The translations under genes were made by a program, and so were the position numbers. A DNA stretch of 5,926 nucleotides, taken from the NCBI GenBank assembly GCA_026125625.1, contig JAHCKU010000211.1, positions 1 through 5,926 on the forward strand, written 5' to 3'. The notes beneath the pieces were generated by a model that ran no database searches, was not told the DNA's origin, and saw only the letters and a list, made by a program, of their open reading frames with translations. This DNA comes from Burkholderiales bacterium. GTDB taxonomy: Bacteria; Pseudomonadota; Gammaproteobacteria; Burkholderiales; SHXO01. The stretch's first letter is position 1. Each line of letters starts with the position of its first letter. Positions 1-5,926 of this stretch are shown here, one piece after another.

Positions 1-3000
1 GCGGTCAGCGCGCGTGTGACGCGTGCCAGCGCCTCCTCCAGATTCGCTTCCGGCACGCCCAGCGCACGCAGATCGCGCGCGAATCCTGCACGCCGCGCCA
101 TCACCTCCTGCGCGCTCCAGCGCGCCACACCCTGCTCCGTGATCCGCTGCAAGGTGGCATGCACCACGCTGCCGACGTGACGTGCGGTTTCCGACGCCCA
201 GGAAAATTCCACCGCGGGCAGTGCCGTCTGCGCCGCAGGCGGCACGGTGACCGGCACCGGCGGCAATGCATCGACCTCGGGACGCCAGCCGGCGACCAGT
301 CGCCGCAGCACGGTCGCCGGCGGCGATATCGATTCCGCAGCCGGCGACGCATCCTGTGCATGCGCCTGCTCGGCGGCAACCCGGTATTCGGTCGCGACCA
401 TCGGCCAGAGGATTTCCAGCAGGCTGCCAGCGGCAGGCTGCGGTCCGGCGCCGTTCACCGGTGCATGACCGATCCAGTGCAGGCGCGATTTTGCGCGCGT
501 CGCGGCCACGTACAACAGGCGTGTATCCTCGTGCCGCGTCTTGCTGCGCTCCAGCGCCGCCAGATATTCGTAGATGGCATCGTGCTGCTGGCCACGCTCG
601 TGCAACGGCGCGAGCAGCAGGTCGGGATCCTGGCCCGGGCGTGCGCGCTCCAGCCACAGCAGCAGCTGCGGCGGCGTGCGGCGCGGTGCGAAGCCCAGAC
701 CGGGCACGATCACCTCGTCGAACTCCAGGCCCTTCGCCTTGTGAATGGTCATGACCTGCAGGCGCTCGTCCGCGGCCTGATCGGGGCGCGCATACAGCGC
801 CGCCACGCGTCGCTGCAGCTCTGCGAAGTCGGCCACGTCGCCGCCCTGCTCCAGCGCCTCGAGCAACCCCAGGAACACCTGTGCATCCTCGAGGTCGGTG
901 GCATCCTGCGCTGCAGCCGCACCGCCCAGAGCGAGCCACGCCCCTTCCACCCAGCGCCGCAGACTGGCGCGGCGGCGCTGCCGCACGCAGGCGGCGAGCA
1001 CGGCGCGCACACGCTCGACGCGGGCACGCGCGTCTGCGCCGAGACGGGCGCGTCTGTCCTCGCGCTCGAGCAGGGTCCAGATCGCGCTGCGATGATCGTC
1101 TCCGGCCAGCGCTTCCAGATCCGGCAAGGTCAATCCGCAGCAGGGCGCGCGCAGCATGGCAAGCCAGGCGATGCGGTCGGCCGGATGCAGCAATGCGCGC
1201 GTGAGTGCATGCAGATCGCGCACCACCGGCCGATGTGCGAGCGCTTCGATCTCGATCGCCTGCGGTCTCAGCCCGGCGGCCTGGAGCAGTGGAACGATTT
1301 CCGCGAGATGGCTGCGACTGCGCACCAGGATGGCGATGCGCGGCGCCGCATTCTGCGCAAGCGCTGCGCGCACCAGCTCCACCACCACGTAGGCCTCCGC
1401 CGTGCGATCCCTGGCCAGCAGCGGATGCACCGTCACTGCCGGCCCCGGCAAGGCAGCGTGCAGCGCCTGCGACGCGCTGTAGGCGACGGCGCCGCTGGCG
1501 GGATCCTCCACCTGCGGCAGCAGCGCGCCGAACGCGCGGTTGACCCATTCCACCAGGGAGGCCTGCGAACGGAAATTCACGCTCAGGGTGAGCGCCTCGA
1601 GCTGCACGTCACCCACGCCGTACTGCCATGCATTCAGGAACAGGGCGACCTCCGCTTCGCGGAAGCGGTAGATCGACTGCATCGGATCGCCGACCAGGAA
1701 CAGCGTGCGTCCGTCACCCGCCTGCCAGCCGGCAGTCAGACGCCGCAGCAGTTCGAATTGCGCCAGCGACGTGTCCTGGAATTCGTCCACCAGCAAGTGG
1801 CGGATGCGGTAATCCAGCGCCAGCGCGAGATCGGTCGGCGCCTCGTCGCTGCCCAGCGCCTGCGCCGCGCCTTGCGCCACGGCAGTGAAATCGACTTCGC
1901 CGCGCTCGCCGAAGAGCACGGTCAGCTGTGCCACCGCCACCGGCAGCAGTCGTGCCAGCGCAGCGAGTACCGACCACTGCGCCTCGCCATAGGAAGCCGA
2001 CGGCAACGCGCGCACGCCATGCAGCCGGGCGACGAATGTCGGATGCGCCTGCAACGCACCCAGCAAGGTCTCGAAGCGCGCCTTCCACGCCTTGCGCCGC
2101 GCCCCGGCTTCACGATCCTTTTCCGCGCTCGGCGCCGGGAAGCCGCCGTTGCGGTCCACGCGCTGGCGCGGCGCGCCGTCCCGCGTCAGCAGCAGATCGG
2201 CCAATGCCCGCCACTGCGGCAGCGCATCGCTGCCGGTTCCGGGAAGAGACACGATCCGGTCCAGGCAGGTGATCGCGGACGTCGTGCCATCCTGCAGCAG
2301 ATTGGCGGCGGCATGGCACGCGAGCGCGAGCAGCTCGTCGCACAAGGCACTCGGTGCCGCGGCGCGCACGGCTTGCAACGCATCCTCCACCACCCGCTGC
2401 AGCGCCGCTTCCAGCGTGCTGCGCTCCAGCCGTGCGGAGGTGCGATCGGCAACGTGCCGCAGCCACTGATCGCGCCGCTGCAGCATCTGCGCCAGCAGCG
2501 CTTCGGCCATGCCGACGTCGTTGTCCATGTGCTGCAGCAGGCGCGCCACCGCGGCCGCGACGTCGTCGCCCTGATCCAGCATGGCCAACGTCCGGCGCGC
2601 CGCCTGCGCATACAGCGGCGCAGCATCCTCCAGCGTCGAGGGCGCCGTGCCGAAAGCGGACAGCACCGGCCGCTGCCGCGCGAGGTTCGCGCACAGCGCG
2701 TCGATGGTCATGATGCGCAGCCGGTTCGGGCTGGTGCGCAAACCCCAGCCGGCCTCGGCGTCGCGCCGATGCACGGCGCGGGCGAGCGTCCAGGTGGTGC
2801 GCGCATGCGCCATGGCAGGCGGCTGCGGCGCACAGGCGGCATCCAGTGCGTCGAGCACGCGCGCGCGCATTTCGCCCGCAGCCTTGCGCGTGAAGGTGAG
2901 CGCGACCACCTCCTCCGGCGCATCGACGTGCCCGAGCAGAGCCAGCATGCGCTGGATCTCAGGCTCGGACTTGCCCGACCCGGCCGGCGCCGGCACGATG

Positions 3001-3083
3001 ACGGACGCGCGCCAGTCCAGCGCCCGCTCGCGATGCGCGGCATCGGCGACTGCCATCACTGCGGGCTCAGTCGTCACTGCCAT
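1..3083 (-). CDS. UvrD/RecB/AddA-like helicase-nuclease, partial (3' end beyond the window)
   Basis: This is a superfamily 1A DNA helicase, the motor of an AddAB-like complex. I translated the frame across the window and found no stop. Counting from ATG 3083, the visible motifs are: Walker A APAGSGKS 32-39, motif Ia LTFTRKAA 62-69, Ib MTIDALC 125-131, II (Walker B) DEFQDT 433-438, III GDPMQSIYRFR from 465, IV NFRS 503-506, V TIHKAKGLEFDE from 779 and VI YVAATRAK 858-865. FSWASETARHVGSVVH (960-975) then opens a RecB/AddA-type nuclease domain. The sequence stops at residue 1027, before the catalytic Asp/Lys; family members usually reach about 1100-1200 residues. ATG 3083 overlaps the upstream gene by 17 bp and has GAGG close before it; ATG 3056, nine codons on, gives the more family-like start MAVADAAHRERAL. 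The overlap implies translational coupling. An oddity is GKSEPEIQR after the P-loop, where relatives usually have GKTELLIQR. Family assignment is firm; the partnership is inferred from gene order. Confidence 0.93.
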   Translation of the reverse strand, partial: MAVTTEPAVMAVADAAHRERALDWRASVIVPAPAGSGKSEPEIQRMLALLGHVDAPEEVVALTFTRKAAGEMRARVLDALDAACAPQPPAMAHARTTWTLARAVHRRDAEAGWGLRTSPNRLRIMTIDALCANLARQRPVLSAFGTAPSTLEDAAPLYAQAARRTLAMLDQGDDVAAAVARLLQHMDNDVGMAEALLAQMLQRRDQWLRHVADRTSARLERSTLEAALQRVVEDALQAVRAAAPSALCDELLALACHAAANLLQDGTTSAITCLDRIVSLPGTGSDALPQWRALADLLLTRDGAPRQRVDRNGGFPAPSAEKDREAGARRKAWKARFETLLGALQAHPTFVARLHGVRALPSASYGEAQWSVLAALARLLPVAVAQLTVLFGERGEVDFTAVAQGAAQALGSDEAPTDLALALDYRIRHLLVDEFQDTSLAQFELLRRLTAGWQAGDGRTLFLVGDPMQSIYRFREAEVALFLNAWQYGVGDVQLEALTLSVNFRSQASLVEWVNRAFGALLPQVEDPASGAVAYSASQALHAALPGPAVTVHPLLARDRTAEAYVVVELVRAALAQNAAPRIAILVRSRSHLAEIVPLLQAAGLRPQAIEIEALAHRPVVRDLHALTRALLHPADRIAWLAMLRAPCCGLTLPDLEALAGDDHRSAIWTLLEREDRRARLGADARARVERVRAVLAACVRQRRRASLRRWVEGAWLALGGAAAAQDATDLEDAQVFLGLLEALEQGGDVADFAELQRRVAALYARPDQAADERLQVMTIHKAKGLEFDEVIVPGLGFAPRRTPPQLLLWLERARPGQDPDLLLAPLHERGQQHDAIYEYLAALERSKTRHEDTRLLYVAATRAKSRLHWIGHAPVNGAGPQPAAGSLLEILWPMVATEYRVAAEQAHAQDASPAAESISPPATVLRRLVAGWRPEVDALPPVPVTVPPAAQTALPAVEFSWASETARHVGSVVHATLQRITEQGVARWSAQEVMARRAGFARDLRALGVPEANLEEALARVTRALT

Positions 3084-5733
3084 CGTCCTCGACACTCACC
3101 GGCCCGCGATCGAACAGCTCGGTCACGCGGCACATGCTGCCCAGCGCACACCAGCGGCAGGTGGCCGGATAGCGCTTGGGGGCGACCACGGCGTGGCCGC
3201 CGAGAAATTCGGCGGCCAGCGCACCCAGTCGCGCGCGCCACGCAGCGAGCAGGGCGGGGAAATCGGCCACGCCCATCTTGTCCGGCTGCACTGCTCCGAC
3301 ACCTGGCAGCAATCCCTCCTCGCTCGCTACGCCGGTAAAGCCGACTGCGCCGGCGCGCACGCCGGCGAACGCCAGCGCGGCGACCTCGCCTGCCTCGATC
3401 AGCGCATACAGCGGCAGCTGCGGCGCATCCGGACGCTCGCCCAGCCACTGTGACACCCTGCTCGATCCGGTCTTGTAGTCGAGGACGATGCGTCGTCCGT
3501 CTGCGAGCGCGTCGACGCGATCCACGCGCGCGCGCAGCCGCAGGCCGGCGAACTCGAAGGCGCGCGGCGCTTCGCGCTCGATCACGCGAAAGTCCGCACG
3601 TGCACGCTCGATCAGCAGCAGCTGATCGAGCAACGCACACAGGCGCGCGCGTTCGATCGCTGCGAAAGCAGGGGTGAGCACATCGGTGCGCGCGGCAGCG
3701 ATGGCGGCGTCCACGGCGTGGTCCACCACGTCGCGCTGCTGCTGCGCATCGAGCGCGAGCAGGGCGGCATGCGAAGGCACGCGCTCCCACAGCGTGGCCA
3801 GGGCGTGGTGCAGCAGGGAGCCGCGCTCGCGCGCGTCCAGGCCGCTGTGCGCCTCTTCCAGCGGACGCGCACCGAGACGATGCGTCGCGAAGGCGCGAAA
3901 CGGACATGCGGCCTGATTCTCCAGCACCGCCGCACCCCCGGACACTTCGAAGCCGTGCGCCAGCGCACGCGCGCTGCCGTCGGTGATCTCTTCCAGACGC
4001 GCGCCCTGCTGCATGCGCTGCGCCAAGGTGGACGGCATCGCTGTCGGCCGTTCGACCAGTTGCACATCCTGCAGCAGCGCACTGACGCGCAGCGGCCGGT
4101 CACCCTGGCGCGTGGGATAGGTGAAGCACACCTGCGGCGCAGCCGTCTTCCAGGTCGCGATCATGCGCGTGGCGAATGCCGACTCCCATTCGGCGCTGGC
4201 ATGCGCAACGCCGGCCGTGCGCTGCCGCGCCAGCGGCAGGAACGGATTGGGGCGCGGCGCCTGCGGCCAGGCCTCGTCATGCAGGCCGGTCACGAACAGA
4301 TGGTCGAATTGCAGGCCGACGGATTCCAGCGCACCCACGACCTGCACCGGAACCTCCGGCGTCTCCGGCTGAAACAGGGTATCGGCAGCGGTGCGCGCGA
4401 GCCACGCCAGCGCTTCGGCGTAGCTGATGCGGCCGAGCTGGGCATCGAGGTGGCCAAGCCCGCTTACGCACTCCAGCCACTTGCGTTGCGTCTGATACTC
4501 CTCGCTGTCGAGCACGCGCTCGCCGGGCCAGCCCAGGCCGCTGCACAATTCGAGGAAAGTCTCGGACCACGCCGAAGGCAGCTGCCTGTGATCAAGCGCA
4601 GTGCGTGCCTGCGCCATCCAGTTGCGCAGGCGCGCAGCCAGTCTGCGGCAGGCGGCCGGATCCTCCGGCGTACGCCCGCGTGCGGCGGCGAGCAGGCCAT
4701 CGAGCGTCACCTCCGGCGCGCCCTGGCGGCGCAGCTGCGCATCCAGATGCGCGCGCGCGATGCGCTCCGCCTCACTCTCGGCGAGAAACGGCCCGCGCAG
4801 CAGCACACCCAGATCGGCCAGCGTCAGCCGCCCCTGCGCCAGCCTGAGGATGGTCAGAGCGGCATCCACCATCGGCAGCGCACTCAGCGGCTGTCCCAGC
4901 GACAGGTTGTACGGCCGCGGTGCGCCCGACCAATCCGGCAGGCAGCGCGCCGGCTGCAGCGCATCGTCCAGAGCATGCATCCAGGCGTCGCGGGCGGCCG
5001 CCAGCGCCGGCACCACGATGCCGATGCGCGCGTGGGGATGATGGAGCAGCAGCTCACGCACCTGGCAAGCGACTTCACGCCGCTCGTCCTCTTCGTCCAC
5101 GCAGGCGCTGCGGCGGACCTGCCCGGACAGCGGCGCCGGTTCCCGCTCGCTCACGCCGAGACCTGCCTGCCGGCAACTCTCGAGCAGCGCGCGCATCTGC
5201 GGCAAGAGCGCGTCGAATCCATACAGCACCAGCTCGCCACGACTCAGGCGCCCATGCACCCGCACCTGCTCGCTCAGCACGTCGATGCGGCGTGCCGGCT
5301 CGGTCCAGCCTTGCCGGCGGCAGATCGCTTCGAAGCGGCGTACCCACTCGAGGTAGGCGCCGACCTCCTCGGATGCAGGGCCGCTGCAGTCGACGCGCCA
5401 CGCCAGCTGTATGGCGCGGGCATCGCGTGCGGTGCGCGCCGCGGCGGCCGCGTCCAGCAGCGGTGCAGAGCCGGCGCTGTCGATCGTGCGCCGCCACAGC
5501 GCCAGCTCCTGCATCGGATCGAGCACCTGCAGCGCGGCGTCCTCACCCGCATGGGCCTGCAGGCTGCGGGTGATCCAGGCATCCCACGGCAGGATGTCCG
5601 CGCTGTTCCATACGCGGCGTCCGGCCGCGGCCTGCGCCAGATCGAAGCGACGCACCAGATCGCGGGCGAGCCGGCGGGTAGGCGTGACCAGGGTGGCACC
5701 GCCCTCCACCTGTCGAATCAGCTGCGCGTCCAT
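3067..5733 (-). CDS. AddB-like PD-(D/E)XK nuclease protein, 'probable DNA repair protein' (TIGR03623-type)
   Basis: This 888-residue protein is expected to be the nuclease/scaffold partner of a helicase that processes double-strand breaks for homologous recombination in the cytoplasm. The length fits the family (about 900). The N-terminal part (about 1-600) looks like an inactivated helicase: its start (GATLVTPTRRLAR) has no GxGKS/T P-loop, a family-like DEEDERRE...RIGIVVP stretch lies near 213-240, and FDHLFVTGLHDEAWP ends at 490. The C-terminal nuclease domain shows RVDRVD (D738 the probable metal ligand), LDYKTG (D752, K754) and a QLPLY motif (Q772, Y776). C610 (AACPFRAF) together with C859, C862 and C868 (C-x2-C-x5-C) matches the iron-sulfur cluster ligands of AddB. 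ATG 5733 is the first start after an in-frame TAG at 5748-5746; no Shine-Dalgarno sequence precedes it. The gene is first in a two-gene operon. The family assignment is from motif recognition; activity is inferred from AddB. Confidence 0.93.
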   Translation of the reverse strand: MDAQLIRQVEGGATLVTPTRRLARDLVRRFDLAQAAAGRRVWNSADILPWDAWITRSLQAHAGEDAALQVLDPMQELALWRRTIDSAGSAPLLDAAAAARTARDARAIQLAWRVDCSGPASEEVGAYLEWVRRFEAICRRQGWTEPARRIDVLSEQVRVHGRLSRGELVLYGFDALLPQMRALLESCRQAGLGVSEREPAPLSGQVRRSACVDEEDERREVACQVRELLLHHPHARIGIVVPALAAARDAWMHALDDALQPARCLPDWSGAPRPYNLSLGQPLSALPMVDAALTILRLAQGRLTLADLGVLLRGPFLAESEAERIARAHLDAQLRRQGAPEVTLDGLLAAARGRTPEDPAACRRLAARLRNWMAQARTALDHRQLPSAWSETFLELCSGLGWPGERVLDSEEYQTQRKWLECVSGLGHLDAQLGRISYAEALAWLARTAADTLFQPETPEVPVQVVGALESVGLQFDHLFVTGLHDEAWPQAPRPNPFLPLARQRTAGVAHASAEWESAFATRMIATWKTAAPQVCFTYPTRQGDRPLRVSALLQDVQLVERPTAMPSTLAQRMQQGARLEEITDGSARALAHGFEVSGGAAVLENQAACPFRAFATHRLGARPLEEAHSGLDARERGSLLHHALATLWERVPSHAALLALDAQQQRDVVDHAVDAAIAAARTDVLTPAFAAIERARLCALLDQLLLIERARADFRVIEREAPRAFEFAGLRLRARVDRVDALADGRRIVLDYKTGSSRVSQWLGERPDAPQLPLYALIEAGEVAALAFAGVRAGAVGFTGVASEEGLLPGVGAVQPDKMGVADFPALLAAWRARLGALAAEFLGGHAVVAPKRYPATCRWCALGSMCRVTELFDRGPVSVEDDGSDD
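3606..3631. repeat. Perfect 11-bp inverted repeat with 4-base loop inside the nuclease gene
   Basis: GCTCGATCAGC at 3606-3616 is the exact reverse complement of 3621-3631, around the loop AGCA. It lies within codons 701-710 of the AddB-like protein (LLDQLLLIER), before the nuclease motifs, and would fold as a strong stem in the mRNA. There is no T-run after it on either strand. It may be chance from the repeated leucine codons; a role in transcription or translation pausing is only a possibility. Confidence 0.6.
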
Positions 5734-5926
5734 GGAGTCGGGATACTACAGAACCGGCACTGGCCGACCGATTCGTCGCATCGTTCGATACGCAACGGCG
5801 ATCGCGATCATCCGCGTCATTCAGTGAGATCCGCGTGTGCGAACCGTATTTCCACGCACAGTCCCGGATCCCGATTCACGATCCTCATCCAGGCATGATG
5901 AAGTTCGACGATTGCTGCAACGAGGG
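5734..5926. other. Region upstream of the operon, no gene assigned
   Basis: GC content drops to about 57% here against about 70-73% in sampled parts of the genes, which fits an intergenic control region. No -35/-10 pair close to consensus is visible on either strand. A TAGTAT hexamer (minus strand, 5748-5743) ends nine bases before the nuclease ATG and could be a -10 box of a nearly leaderless transcript, without a matching -35. Two mutually exclusive edge-gene possibilities remain. A minus-strand open frame enters at 5924 and stops at 5817, with protein-like composition but third-position GC near 54%, unlike the genes. A plus-strand frame could start at ATG 5895 or 5898 (MMKFDDCCNEG), with no good ribosome binding site. 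Neither is long enough to call. No terminator, with stem plus T-run, was seen. Confidence 0.6.
5828..5870. repeat. Interrupted inverted repeat upstream of the operon
   Basis: Two arms pair in two blocks: GATCCG (5828-5833) with CGGATC (5865-5870), and TGTGCG (5836-5841) with CGCACA (5855-5860). The blocks are separated by 2 and 4 unpaired bases and the loop is 13 bases. It lies about 95 bp before the nuclease start, so it could be an operator or a leader stem. There is no T-run, so it is not a standard terminator. Function is unknown. Confidence 0.4.

Noticed and set aside
1787..1794. CCACCAGC, the complement of the E. coli Chi octamer GCTGGTGG
   Set aside because: It falls on the codons for the LLVD part of Walker B, where common Leu-Val codons produce it. 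Chi is specific to E. coli RecBCD and one copy is not meaningful here.
2983..2994. 12-bp palindrome GCCGGCGCCGGC
   Set aside because: It encodes Ala/Pro/Gly residues of the P-loop leader; GC-rich palindromes of this size are expected at this composition.
159..3338. A 1059-codon open frame on the plus strand opposite the helicase
   Set aside because: It runs in codon register with the helicase over 159-3083 and is open because the helicase uses no TCA, TTA or CTA codons there. Its translation is a low-complexity Arg/Gln/His/Ala-rich product with no recognisable domain, whereas the minus strand gives a full helicase motif set.
3348..3367. CGCCGGCG repeated with a 4-base spacer, able to form an 8-bp stem
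   Set aside because: It comes from repeated Ala-Gly codons in the nuclease protein, and the word is itself palindromic, so pairing is automatic.
5798..5809. Overlapping palindromes GCGATCGC and GATCGCGATC
   Set aside because: Short GATC-based palindromes are common in high-GC DNA and nothing else at the site suggests a function.
5836..5860. Possible SOS/LexA box near CGAACCGTATTTCC and near GATACTACAG
   Set aside because: Neither matches the gammaproteobacterial CTGT-N8-ACAG, the alphaproteobacterial GTTC-N7-GTTC or the Gram-positive CGAAC...GTTCG pattern well enough.
3718..5898. A 726-codon open frame on the plus strand opposite the AddB-like gene
   Set aside because: It is likewise in register with the nuclease gene on the other strand, rich in Arg/Gln/His, and has no domain. 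It is explained by strong codon bias in a high-GC genome.

Overview
The window is a high-GC (about 70-73% in sampled stretches of the genes) bacterial segment. It holds most of one two-gene operon on the minus strand. The pair is an AddAB/RecB-like helicase-nuclease: an AddB-like PD-(D/E)XK nuclease protein of the family catalogued as 'probable DNA repair protein' (TIGR03623 type), followed by a UvrD/RecB/AddA-like superfamily 1A helicase with the start of a C-terminal nuclease domain. From family knowledge this arrangement is typical of beta- and gammaproteobacteria that carry an AddAB-type break-processing enzyme. The sequence does not fix a genus.

Layout, read in the direction of transcription (right to left). 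Positions 5926-5734 form a GC-poorer (about 57%) upstream region. It has no gene I can defend, an interrupted dyad at 5828-5870 and a short palindrome near 5800. The AddB-like gene runs 5733-3067 (888 codons). The helicase starts at 3083 (overlapping the first gene by 17 bp) or at 3056, and runs unbroken off the left edge. About 1027 residues are visible. The end of its nuclease domain, with the catalytic Asp/Lys, lies outside the window.

The two products are expected to form one complex. The helicase carries every ATPase motif (Walker A, DEFQD, GDPMQSIYR, VAATRAK) and would unwind double-strand-break ends. The AddB-like partner has no ATP-binding P-loop but has a complete nuclease site (DYK plus QxxxY) and the four cysteines that hold an iron-sulfur cluster in AddB. 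The helicase adds a second nuclease domain. The product would be a resected end with a 3' tail for RecA loading. Overlapping genes and the lack of any terminator between them fit co-translation.

No RNA gene, insertion sequence, CRISPR array or prophage feature was seen. I found no clear sign of a wholly new system; the oddities are small-scale: a perfect 11-bp hairpin inside the nuclease gene, a duplicated start context for the helicase, a nuclease start codon with no ribosome binding site, and a structured upstream leader.
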